50,570 bases of DNA from Bog-473 sp036491435 (GCA_036491435.1 DASXBZ010000206.1:1-50570), one strand, 5' to 3'. Shown: positions 42,639 to 50,488, numbered from the stretch's first letter. Notes: generated by a model not told the origin, from the letters alone. A program made the numbers and translations.

Positions 42639-42666
42639 CGATAACATTTATCGACGTCGAATTCAG
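42639..42666 (+). promoter_or_regulatory. promoter region of ABC importer with shared operator (copy f) and a second palindrome
   Basis: CGATAA-CAT-TTATCG (42639-42653) is a perfect inverted repeat that contains a TAACAT -10-like box. It runs directly into TCGAC (42651-42655), GTCGAA, TTCAG (42662-42666), the most divergent copy of the shared operator. Both lie 46-70 bases upstream of the permease gene. The arrangement suggests two regulators at one promoter. Confidence 0.55.
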
Positions 42667-42711
42667 AAATGACCGGCTGCTCCGGCCGGCCAGGGGGTGC
42701 GTTTCCACAGG

Positions 42712-44742
42712 ATGCTGCAGTTCATAATCGTCGGGCTGGTCACAGGGGGCGTCTACGCCATCGCCTCGGCCGGGCTCGTCATGACGTACACGTCGTCGGG
42801 CATCCTGAACTTCGCGTTCGGCGCGATCGCGTACTTCGTCGCGCGCTTCTATTACTACCTGCACACGGAGCACAACTGGGGCATCGCACCCGCCGCGGTT
42901 CTCTCCGTTGTCATCTTGGCACCGGCAATCGGTGTGCTGCTCTACGTGGTGCTGTTCCGCCATATGCGCCTCTCGTCACCGCTCATCAAGGTGGTGGCGA
43001 CGATCGGTTTGCTGGTAGCCATTCCCGCCGTCGCGACCTGGAGGTTCGGCACCGGCCCCATCCAGTCTGCCCCCGGCCTCGCGCCGAACCCGAACGCGGT
43101 CTATCACTTCCTGGGCGTTCCGATCGATCAGAACCAGATCATCGTGCTGATCTGTGTCCTGGCGATGGTGGTCTTGGGCGCCGTGGTGCTCCGATACACC
43201 GAGGTCGGCCTCAAGGTGCGCGCGATGGTCGACTCGCCGGCCATGACCGATTTGTCGGGGTCCAACCCGACCGCCATCTCGGTCGGGGTATGGGCGGTCA
43301 GCACCTTCTTCGCCGGTCTGGCCGGCGTGCTGATCGCGCCCCTGAACGGACTCGACCCGGGCCAGTTCACGCTTCTCATCGCTGCTTCGTTCGCGGCGGT
43401 CGTGGCCGCCCGCCTGCGGAGCCTCCCCGTCGCCGTCGTCGTCGGCCTCCTGATGGGCGTGGCCACGTCGCTGATCCAGCGCTACCTGCCCTCCAACAGC
43501 CAGTGGACCACCGGGCTCATCAATTCGATCCCGTTCATCGTGATTGCGCTCTTCCTCATCTACAGCCTGATCCGGGGTGGGCGGGTCGGGGAGACCGAAG
43601 GCTGGGGCGGCGCACTCGACCGCGCCATCACTCCGCAAGGGGAGAGCCGCCTGGCCGGTTCGACGAGCAACGTGATCGAGACGGCGACCCTCAACTTCTT
43701 CGGCAAGTACGCCGGTCCGCTGTTTCTCATTCTCGCCGTAGCCGTGGCGCCTCTCCTCGTGGGCGGCTACTGGGTCGGGCTCTTTCCGTCGGCGTTCGCC
43801 ATCGGCATCATCTGTCTTTCCTGGACCATCGTCACGGGAGAGGGCGGCATGCTCTGGCTCTGCCAGATCACCTTTGCCGGTGTGGGCGCGTTGACCACCG
43901 CCCAGCTGGCGAATCACTACGGCTGGCCGGTCCTGGCGGGCGTGGTCGTGGGCGGTCTCGTCGCCGGCGCGATGGGAGCGATCGTCGGCTTTCTCAGCAT
44001 CCGGCTCGGTGATCTCTATGTGGCGTTGATCACCCTTACCTTCGGCTTGTTGATGGAAACACTCGTCTTCACGCTGCCGAGCTTCGTGAACCAGGGCATC
44101 GGGCTGACCCTGAACCGGCCTGGGTTCGTCGGCTCCAACCTGTCCTACTCCTACTTCGTTCTCATCGTCTTTGGGGTCATTGCACTCTTCATCGTGAACT
44201 TCCGGCGGTCGACGACCGGGCTTGCCCTGAACGCGGCGCGGTGGAGCGAGGCGGGAGCTCGCACCTCTGGCATCAGCGTTGTGCAGATGAAGGTCATCGC
44301 CGGCGCCACGGCTGCGCTTGTTGCGGGCATCGGGGGCGCGCTCTATGCCATGGCGCAGACGACGTTCGAGCCGAGTGAGTTCGCCACCCTCCAAGGCATC
44401 GTCTGGCTCGCAGTGTTGGTCACCATCGGTGTCCGGTCGACGGCCGCAGCCGTGATCGCCGGCGTGATACTGGTCTTCCCCGACGCGATCTTTCAGTATT
44501 ACTGGCCGTCCCTCACCAACCTGCCGGTCTGGCTCCAGATTGGTTTCGGCCTGGGCGCAATCTCCGCTGCAAAGTACCCGGACGGAGCTTTGGCCGAGAA
44601 CGGCCGCAAGTTGCGAGGATTGCTGTTGCGATTCGGCCCCTCGGCCGGACGGGGGCCCGAGCCCTTCGACGACATCAGCCTGACCCCGAGTGAGGTCGAT
44701 GGCGGACAACCCGTGCCCCGCGTCGTCGAGGGGGTTTCGTGA
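42712..44742 (+). CDS. branched-chain amino acid-type ABC transporter, fused LivH-LivM permease
   Basis: A 676-residue membrane protein joining two permease modules. Residues 1 to about 290 are LivH-like (QFIIVGLVTGGVYAIASAGLVMTYTSSGILNFAFGAIAYFVA); from about 325 the LivM-like half follows (GFLSIRLGDLYVALITLTFGLLMETL, FRRSTTGLALNAARWSEAGARTSGI). Each half has about eight hydrophobic segments. ATG 42712 or GTG 42697 may be the start; neither has ideal spacing from AGGGGG. It would form the channel of a HAAT importer with the ATPases at 44739 and 45593 and the receptor at 46489. The substrate is probably the carboxylate degraded by the regulon rather than an amino acid. Confidence 0.93.
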   Translation: MLQFIIVGLVTGGVYAIASAGLVMTYTSSGILNFAFGAIAYFVARFYYYLHTEHNWGIAPAAVLSVVILAPAIGVLLYVVLFRHMRLSSPLIKVVATIGLLVAIPAVATWRFGTGPIQSAPGLAPNPNAVYHFLGVPIDQNQIIVLICVLAMVVLGAVVLRYTEVGLKVRAMVDSPAMTDLSGSNPTAISVGVWAVSTFFAGLAGVLIAPLNGLDPGQFTLLIAASFAAVVAARLRSLPVAVVVGLLMGVATSLIQRYLPSNSQWTTGLINSIPFIVIALFLIYSLIRGGRVGETEGWGGALDRAITPQGESRLAGSTSNVIETATLNFFGKYAGPLFLILAVAVAPLLVGGYWVGLFPSAFAIGIICLSWTIVTGEGGMLWLCQITFAGVGALTTAQLANHYGWPVLAGVVVGGLVAGAMGAIVGFLSIRLGDLYVALITLTFGLLMETLVFTLPSFVNQGIGLTLNRPGFVGSNLSYSYFVLIVFGVIALFIVNFRRSTTGLALNAARWSEAGARTSGISVVQMKVIAGATAALVAGIGGALYAMAQTTFEPSEFATLQGIVWLAVLVTIGVRSTAAAVIAGVILVFPDAIFQYYWPSLTNLPVWLQIGFGLGAISAAKYPDGALAENGRKLRGLLLRFGPSAGRGPEPFDDISLTPSEVDGGQPVPRVVEGVS

Positions 44743-45596
44743 CGACGAACACAGCCAGCGTCGAACCCGGGTCGGGCGAGAGCGGAACCGAGCCGACCGC
44801 AGCCATGGCCGCCAGCGGCGTCACCGTCCGCTTCGGGGGCCTCACCGCGCTCTCCGACATCTCGATCGAGGTGCCCCCCGGCTCCATCGTCGGCCTCGTC
44901 GGTCCCAACGGAGCGGGGAAGTCCACGCTGCTGGGCGTGCTCTCGGGCCTGCAGCGGTGCAACACGGGCCGGGTGTGGCTGGGCGGCGAAGAGGTCAGCG
45001 GCGCCTCGCCGCGGTCCCGGGCCGGCCGGGGACTGGCGCGGACGTTCCAACAGCCCGAGCTCTTCATGGGGCTTACCGTGCGCGAGCACTTCGTGCTCGC
45101 GCACCGTGCCCGCGTGTCGCCGGTGCGCCTCTGGCGCGACATGTTCGATCCCCGTTCGCTGTTGCCGCCCCGCAAGAGCGAGACCGAGCACATCGATCGG
45201 TTGCTCGAGCTGCTCCGGCTGACCCGCGTCGCGCAGGCTCCCGTGGCTGCGCTGCCGCTCGGTGTCGCCCGTCTGGTCGAGGTGGGCCGCGCCCTTGCCA
45301 GTGAGCCACAGGTCCTGCTGCTCGACGAGCCGCTCTCCGGTCTCGACATGAAGGCGTCCGAGAACTTGCTCGCGGTGTTCCGCCAGATCGTCGACCAGAA
45401 CGAGCGCCCACTGTCCGTCGTGATCGTCGAGCACGACGTTGCTGCTGTCCTCTCGCTCTCCGACGCGGTGTTCGTCCTCGACTTCGGCGAGCTGATCGCC
45501 ACCGGAACTCCCGAGGCGATCCGCAACGACGCCCGCGTACGCGAGGCCTACCTGGGCGACACCCAGCTCGAACGCGCACCGAAGGCGACGTCGTGA
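44739..45596 (+). CDS. ABC transporter ATP-binding protein, LivG-like
   Basis: A 285-residue ATPase. It has Walker A GPNGAGKST, the LivG-type loop RTFQQPELFMGLTVREHF, an ABC signature region LPLGVARLVEVGRALA and Walker B LLLDEPLSGLD followed by the H-loop VIVEHD. GTG 44739 overlaps the permease stop, so the genes are translationally coupled. The first about 28 residues are a low-complexity extension before the ATPase core. It powers the importer together with the LivF-like protein. Confidence 0.94.
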   Translation: MTTNTASVEPGSGESGTEPTAAMAASGVTVRFGGLTALSDISIEVPPGSIVGLVGPNGAGKSTLLGVLSGLQRCNTGRVWLGGEEVSGASPRSRAGRGLARTFQQPELFMGLTVREHFVLAHRARVSPVRLWRDMFDPRSLLPPRKSETEHIDRLLELLRLTRVAQAPVAALPLGVARLVEVGRALASEPQVLLLDEPLSGLDMKASENLLAVFRQIVDQNERPLSVVIVEHDVAAVLSLSDAVFVLDFGELIATGTPEAIRNDARVREAYLGDTQLERAPKATS

Positions 45597-46342
45597 CGGG
45601 TCCTCTCCTCGACGTGCGCAACCTGGAAGTCCTGTACGGGCCGTCTCAGGCGCTCTTCAACGTGTCGGTCGCGGTCGAAGCCGGAGCGGTGGTCGCGGTA
45701 TTGGGTGCGAACGGGGCGGGAAAGAGCACGCTCGCCCGTGCCGCCGCGGGGCTCGTACCCCGGAGCGCCGGCTCGGTGCACTTCGACGGTCACGACACCA
45801 CGCGGCTGTCACCGCATCGCATCCGCAAGCTCGGTCTCACCTACATCCCGGAAGGACGCGGCATCTTTCCCCGACTCTCCGTACTGGACAACCTGCGCAT
45901 GGCAGTGGCCCAGGAGCGCCGGCAGGACCGGGCGGGCGCGATCGACCGGGCGATCGAGCGCTTCCCGGTCCTCGGCACGCGTCGGTCGCAGCGCGCCGGG
46001 AGCCTTTCGGGCGGCGAGCAACAGATGCTGGCTCTGGCGCGTGCCCTCGCCGTGTCGCCGAAGCTGATCATCGCGGACGAGATGTCGCTGGGCCTCGCGC
46101 CCTTGGTCGCCGAGTCGGTGTTCGAAGGCCTCGAGCAGGCGCGCCAACAGGGGATCACCATCGTCCTCACCGAGCAGTTCGTACACCGCGCGCTGGCGAT
46201 GGCGGACACCTGCGTCATCCTCACGCGGGGCCGGGTGGGCTGGTCCGGGCCGGCGGCCGACGCCGGTGCGGAAGTCATCGAACGCTACCTGGGGGAGGCG
46301 GAGGCCCCGACTCCCGCTGGCGTTACGAACGGGTTACAGTAA
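45593..46342 (+). CDS. ABC transporter ATP-binding protein, LivF-like
   Basis: A 249-residue ATPase: Walker A GANGAGKST, the LivF-type GLTYIPEGRGIFPRLSV, signature LSGGEQQMLALARALA, Walker B LIIADEMSLGLAP and H-loop LTEQF. The Q in place of His at the H-loop position (TEQF) is common in LivF proteins. GTG 45593 overlaps the LivG stop. The stop codon lies inside a GGTTAC-A-GTAACC palindrome (46332-46344) that begins the promoter region of the receptor gene. Confidence 0.94.
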   Translation: MTGPLLDVRNLEVLYGPSQALFNVSVAVEAGAVVAVLGANGAGKSTLARAAAGLVPRSAGSVHFDGHDTTRLSPHRIRKLGLTYIPEGRGIFPRLSVLDNLRMAVAQERRQDRAGAIDRAIERFPVLGTRRSQRAGSLSGGEQQMLALARALAVSPKLIIADEMSLGLAPLVAESVFEGLEQARQQGITIVLTEQFVHRALAMADTCVILTRGRVGWSGPAADAGAEVIERYLGEAEAPTPAGVTNGLQ

Positions 46343-46440
46343 CCGAGCCGGCCGGTTCGTACTGACCGGTCGTTACATTTTGCAAACGGCAGTAACCCAT
46401 AGTGAGATTGACATTCTCATAATCCTCCACGTGGGTTACC
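46331..46440 (+). promoter_or_regulatory. repeat-rich promoter of binding-protein gene with TGAGATTGACATTCTCA palindrome
   Basis: GTTAC/GTAAC elements recur at 46322, 46333, 46339, 46372, 46392 and 46435. Two form the perfect palindrome at 46332-46344; GTAACCCA (46392-46399) and TGGGTTAC (46432-46439) are inverted around the 17-base near-palindrome at 46403-46419 (AGAAT-N3-ATTCT class). A CATAAT -10-like box follows at 46418-46423. This looks like a second, separately controlled promoter for the receptor gene inside the transporter operon. Confidence 0.55.
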
Positions 46441-46454
46441 ATGCTCCTGGCTAG

Positions 46455-46470
46455 GGACTCCGACGAGTCC
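46455..46470 (+). promoter_or_regulatory. leader hairpin just before ribosome site
   Basis: GGACTC-CGAC-GAGTCC forms a perfect 6-base stem with a 4-base loop, ending directly at the GGGGGAGGG ribosome site (46471-46479) of the receptor gene. It could stabilise the mRNA or tune expression of the abundant receptor; this is inference. Confidence 0.45.
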
Positions 46471-46488
46471 GGGGGAGGGCAACAGCAC

Positions 46489-47763
46489 ATGCGACTCGGA
46501 GGCATCTCCACGATTGGGGCCCGGTCCAGCGCCCGGACGATCGGTTCCGTCCTGGCGGCCGCGGTGGCCGGCCTGCCACTGGCGTTGATGGCTACGTCGT
46601 CGACGCCGGCATCTGCGGCGCCGGCGCCGATCACCATCGCCTACATCAGTTCGCTCACCGGGCCCGGCGGCTCCCAGGACGGCAACTCGCCGTCCGGGTT
46701 CCAGGCGCGCATCGCCCTGCAGAACGCCCAAGGTGGCGTCCACGGGCACAAGCTCGTGCCACTCGTTCTCGACGACCAGACGAACCCCTCCAACATCGCG
46801 ACGGTCGTCCAAGAGGCCGACTCCAAGGCCTTCGGCATCGTCTCGCAGAGCCCGCTGTTCTTCCTGGCCGCCAAGTACCCGAACCAGTCCGGCGTCCCGG
46901 TCACGGGTTCCTACGACGACGGCCCCGAGTGGGGGACCCAGCCCAACACGAACATGTTCGCCTCCGACGAGGGCAGCGTCGATCCCAAGTACCCCGTGAA
47001 CACACAGATCGGCAATTTCCTCAAGGCGCACGGCGGCACCGTGCTCGGCTCCTACGGCTACGGCATCTCGCCGTCGTCGAGCCGGGCCGCCATCGCGACG
47101 TCCAAGTCCTTCGAGCACGCCGGCGGCACGACCGGTGTCCTGAACACGTCGGTCCCGTTCGGGGGCGTCGACTTCGGCAGCATTGCGCTCGTCGCGAAGC
47201 AGAAGGGGATCAACGCGATGGTGCCGGCGATGGACGCCAATTCGAACTATGCGCTGGCCCAGGCGCTCCACCAGGCCGGGGTCAACCTGAAGGCGACGCT
47301 GTACGCGACCGGATACGAGCCCGACGTCATCAACTCGCCGTCCTGGTCCACGCTGCAGGGCGCATACTTCCTCTCGCCCTTCCGCCCCTGGTCGCTGCCC
47401 AACGCGGGGACCCAGCAGATGCAGGCCGCCATGGAGAAGTACGCGCACTTCACGAAGACCCAGTTCCCGTCGTTCGGCCAGTACGAGTCGTGGGCCGGAG
47501 CGGACCTCATGATCAAGGGCCTGGAAATGGCGGGCAGCAACCCGACGCAGGCCGCGGTGATCAAGGACCTGCGCGGCCTCAAGTCCTACAACGTCAACGG
47601 GCTGCTCCCCCAGAACATCAACTACTCGACGATCTTCGGCCACGACCTGCCGAAGACGTGCGCGTGGGTGATGCAGGCACACAAGAGCGGCTTCACTGCG
47701 ATCTCCTCGACGCCGAGCTGCGGCACGGACCTGCCTGGGACCCAGACCGCCAGCGCTTCGTAG
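46489..47763 (+). CDS. ABC transporter substrate-binding protein, branched-chain amino acid type
   Basis: A 424-residue exported receptor. ATG 46489 follows GGGGGAGGG; the frame from 46441 lacks a site. The signal peptide is RSSARTIGSVLAAAVAGLPLALMATSSTPASAAP-like, with cleavage near residue 43. The Peripla_BP_6 body has YISSLTGPGG, ALQNAQGGVHGHKLVPLVLDDQT, PEWGTQPNTNMFASDEGSVDPKYPVN and YGYGISPSSSRAA. It completes the LivHM-LivG-LivF importer. The orphan receptor at 5945 is a close paralogue with nearly the same blocks throughout. Confidence 0.95.
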   Translation: MRLGGISTIGARSSARTIGSVLAAAVAGLPLALMATSSTPASAAPAPITIAYISSLTGPGGSQDGNSPSGFQARIALQNAQGGVHGHKLVPLVLDDQTNPSNIATVVQEADSKAFGIVSQSPLFFLAAKYPNQSGVPVTGSYDDGPEWGTQPNTNMFASDEGSVDPKYPVNTQIGNFLKAHGGTVLGSYGYGISPSSSRAAIATSKSFEHAGGTTGVLNTSVPFGGVDFGSIALVAKQKGINAMVPAMDANSNYALAQALHQAGVNLKATLYATGYEPDVINSPSWSTLQGAYFLSPFRPWSLPNAGTQQMQAAMEKYAHFTKTQFPSFGQYESWAGADLMIKGLEMAGSNPTQAAVIKDLRGLKSYNVNGLLPQNINYSTIFGHDLPKTCAWVMQAHKSGFTAISSTPSCGTDLPGTQTASAS

Positions 47764-47767
47764 CGAT

Positions 47768-47786
47768 CCGGCGGCTCAGCCGCCGG
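47768..47786. terminator. hairpin between convergent genes
   Basis: CCGGCGG (47768-47774), loop CTCAG, CCGCCGG (47780-47786) sits 4 bases after the receptor stop and overlaps the stop of the convergent DUF427 gene. It is a plausible bidirectional terminator without a U-tract. Confidence 0.5.
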
Positions 47787-48456
47787 CGGGCAGGTCGTGG
47801 CACAGCGTGACGTGCGACTCCTCGAAGCTGAGGAAGCCGCGTAGCGGACCGGATTCGGGCAACGGGTCCTCGTAGCTCCAGGCAACGTCGGCGACGGTGT
47901 CGTCGCCGACGCGGTACGACCAGTAGGTCGACGTCCCCTTGTAGGGGCAGTAGGTCACCGTCGTGCTCTTCTCGAGCGCGTCTGTGCGCACGTGGCGCGG
48001 GTCGACGTACAGCTTGGGCTCGAGCGCCGTCTCGTAGACGACCAGGGTGTCGTTCGTGTCGACCAGGGTGGTGGGCCCGACCTCGACCCGGAGCTTCCGC
48101 TCCGAACGCAGGATGTCGATGCGGTGGTAGGGGTTGCGGGGGTGGCCGTACACCTCCTCGGCCTCTTCGAACCAGGCGTCGACCGCGTCCCAGGCCACGG
48201 TGACGTACCCCGGGGTGTCGGGCTCGGGCTCGGCGGCCGGCCCGTGCACGTCGCGCTCCGGGAAGGCGTACGAGGGTGCCCGGCCCCGACGGTGGACCAG
48301 CAGCACGCGTTCACTGTCCACCACGGTTCTTCCGTCCTTCACGCCTCGCACGCGCCGGCGGAACGGCTCGATATAGGCGACGTCCGCCGGCATCGCCGCC
48401 GTGAATCGGCCGGCCGGCCGGCCGCTGAGCGGCCCGCGGCCTGTGCTGAGGCTCAC
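47776..48456 (-). CDS. DUF427 domain-containing protein
   Basis: A 226-residue protein that appears to hold two copies of the DUF427 beta-fold. The first is around residues 25-110 (VAYIEPFRRRVRGVKDGRTVVDSERVLLVHRRG), the second around 125-215 (KLRVEVGPTTLVDTNDTLVVYE ... VTYCPYKGTSTYWSYRVGDDTVADVAWSYEDPLPE), including the family string TYCPYKGT. GTG 48456 overlaps the stop of the thioesterase fusion gene, so the two are coupled. The biochemical function of DUF427 is not established. Confidence 0.9.
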   Translation of the reverse strand: MSLSTGRGPLSGRPAGRFTAAMPADVAYIEPFRRRVRGVKDGRTVVDSERVLLVHRRGRAPSYAFPERDVHGPAAEPEPDTPGYVTVAWDAVDAWFEEAEEVYGHPRNPYHRIDILRSERKLRVEVGPTTLVDTNDTLVVYETALEPKLYVDPRHVRTDALEKSTTVTYCPYKGTSTYWSYRVGDDTVADVAWSYEDPLPESGPLRGFLSFEESHVTLCHDLPAGG

Positions 48457-49676
48457 ATCGCCGTCCGTTCGTCCCGCGCCCGGTCGCCCTCGGCGAACGG
48501 GCGCACCATGGCGTCGACGCTGAAGGACGCGAGCAGCTCGCCGCCTTCGGAGAAGACGCGGCACTCGGCGTGCGTCATGCCGTCGCCGGCGAAGGTCGAG
48601 TGGTGGCGGTACAGCATCCACTCGTCGGCCCGCACGTCTCGATGCACCGACAGGCTGATCGCGTTGATCCCCATCGACAACGTCGTGTGCGCCGCTGCTT
48701 GCCCCACCCCCGCATGCGGTCGCAGCGCGGTGGCGATCGGGATGTGCCCAGCGAATTGCGCCAGCAATCCCGCGTGGAGCGGGGGGTCGTCGGGCAGGGA
48801 CCGGAAGCGCACCCAGCAATCGATAAAGGGCGGCCCGACGGGCGCGTCGGCGTCGTTCGTGTACGCGCCGTCGACCACCCGCAGGTCGCGTCCGGTCACG
48901 CCCATGTCGAAGTCGGGGCACTCGTAGGGCCCCGGCACGTCCGGCGCCTCCACTGCATGACGGACGACCTCGGGTGCGGTGACGTCGAGGAGCAAGGTGC
49001 CGGCCGCGCAGCGACGACCCCCCTGGAGCACCTCGACGGTCAGACCGGTGAACGTGCGGCCGCCGCTGAGCTCGGAGAGCTCGAAGCGCAACGGGCGGCC
49101 GGCGTCGGCGGCGCGCAGGAACATCATGGACGCCGACACGACGCGCCGACCCGGCGCGTGGCGACCGGCCGCGACGATGGCCTGTCCCAGCATCTGGCTG
49201 CCCTCCACGACGGGGCGGCGGCCGTCCGTGTGCGCCCCGGCCACGAAGGCGAGGTCGCCGTCGCGCTCGACGTCGAGCAGGCCGACCAGGTCGCGGGCGT
49301 CGCCCCAAGTGGGGAAGCGCTTGATGGTGACGTCGCGGTCGTCGCCACCGGCGCCGTCGAGCACCTCGACCCTCGCCCGCTCTGCGTCGAACCGTCCGTG
49401 GTCCCGCAGCGACCCGAGCGCCGCGGGCGGGTCGGTGACGAGGGTCACCACGGCGCCGTCTGACCCTTCGTCTGCCCAGGCTTCGCCGTCGCCACCCTCG
49501 GGCTCCGGCGTGACGGGTCCGGCGCGGCGGAACGCCGAGAGGTCGATGGCTGCCCGTGGGAAGTACAACCGCGCGGGCTCGCCGTCGCGCTCCAGGATGA
49601 GGCACGACTCGGACTCGGCCACGAGCGCGTCGCCCCAAAAGGCGCGCGCCCGATACGGATAGGGCTCCACGGGCAC
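48453..49676 (-). CDS. DUF427-like segment fused to TesB-type thioesterase
   Basis: A protein of about 407 residues. The N-terminal 50 residues (VEPYPYRARAFWGDALVAESESCLILERDGEPARLYFP) look like a half DUF427 domain. An acidic linker follows, then a TesB-like double hot-dog: HTDGRRPVVEGSQMLGQAIVAAGRHAPGRRVVSASMMFLRAADAGRP and, near the C-terminus, IATALRPHAGVGQAAAHTTLSMGINAISLSVHRDVRADEW. The start is uncertain; GTG 49676 or GTG 49670 are the best candidates after the SDR stop. It should hydrolyse acyl-CoA. It is coupled to the DUF427 gene downstream. Confidence 0.85.
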   Translation of the reverse strand: MPVEPYPYRARAFWGDALVAESESCLILERDGEPARLYFPRAAIDLSAFRRAGPVTPEPEGGDGEAWADEGSDGAVVTLVTDPPAALGSLRDHGRFDAERARVEVLDGAGGDDRDVTIKRFPTWGDARDLVGLLDVERDGDLAFVAGAHTDGRRPVVEGSQMLGQAIVAAGRHAPGRRVVSASMMFLRAADAGRPLRFELSELSGGRTFTGLTVEVLQGGRRCAAGTLLLDVTAPEVVRHAVEAPDVPGPYECPDFDMGVTGRDLRVVDGAYTNDADAPVGPPFIDCWVRFRSLPDDPPLHAGLLAQFAGHIPIATALRPHAGVGQAAAHTTLSMGINAISLSVHRDVRADEWMLYRHHSTFAGDGMTHAECRVFSEGGELLASFSVDAMVRPFAEGDRARDERTAM

Positions 49677-49693
49677 CGCTCGACCGCCGCCGC

Positions 49694-50488
49694 TCAGGAC
49701 CCCAACGACGTATTCATGTCGAGCCCGGGCGACGGCGCCGCGCCCGGTACGGTGCGCGGCGCCACCGTGACGGAGTGCAGGCTGAGGCTGTCGCCGTGCC
49801 GGATGACGGAGTCGACCACGGTCACGAGCTCCTCTACCTCGATGAGGCTGTCGCTCAGGTACTTGCGCTCCGCCCACACGGTCCCGAACGCGATCGCCCG
49901 CTCCATGTCCCAGTCGTTGGCGAAGCCGGTCATGGAGTCGCCCTCGCCGCCCGCGCAGTCGCCGACGATCACGCGCGTGAACCCGACGGCGGGATGCTCG
50001 GCCCGGAACGCCTCGACCAGCTTGTCGAGCGCCGCCTTGCTCACGGCGTACGCGCCGAGACCGGGCCACGGCGGTGTGAGCGACGCGCTCACCGAGGAGA
50101 GGTAAAGGGCGACGCCGTTGGTCGCCTCCAGATGGGGGAGCGCGGCCTGGGTCACGAGCGCGGCGCCGATCACGTTGGTGTCGAAGACCCGCCGCCAGGT
50201 CTCGGTGTCCATGTCGGCCAATGCGGCGAGCGGGCCGATCGCCGGCGTGTAGACCAACGCGTCGATCCCGCCCAGCCTCTCGGCGGCCTCGTCGATGGCC
50301 GAGCGGCACGATGCGATGTCGGTGACGTCGCACGCGAGCGCCACCGTCCCCGGGCCGGCCTCCTTCGCCGCCGCCTCGAGCCGTTCGAGGCGGCGAGCCA
50401 ACAGCGCCGTCCGTGCCCCTCGCTTGGCGAGGCCCACCCCGATGCAGCGGCCCAGCCCACTCGACGCCCCGACGACGACGGTCCTCAT
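49694..50488 (-). CDS. SDR family oxidoreductase
   Basis: A 264-residue SDR. ATG 50488 follows GGGGAGG. It has VVGASSGLGRCIGVGLAKRG, ACDVTD, VYTPAIG where NNAG is usual, the serine motif YLSSVSAS, and Tyr/Lys in YAVSKAALDK. The C-terminal third diverges from classical SDRs and has no xxGxxxxVDGG string, ending GLDMNTSLGS. It heads a leftward group with the thioesterase fusion and the DUF427 gene. The substrate is unknown. Confidence 0.91.
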   Translation of the reverse strand: MRTVVVGASSGLGRCIGVGLAKRGARTALLARRLERLEAAAKEAGPGTVALACDVTDIASCRSAIDEAAERLGGIDALVYTPAIGPLAALADMDTETWRRVFDTNVIGAALVTQAALPHLEATNGVALYLSSVSASLTPPWPGLGAYAVSKAALDKLVEAFRAEHPAVGFTRVIVGDCAGGEGDSMTGFANDWDMERAIAFGTVWAERKYLSDSLIEVEELVTVVDSVIRHGDSLSLHSVTVAPRTVPGAAPSPGLDMNTSLGS

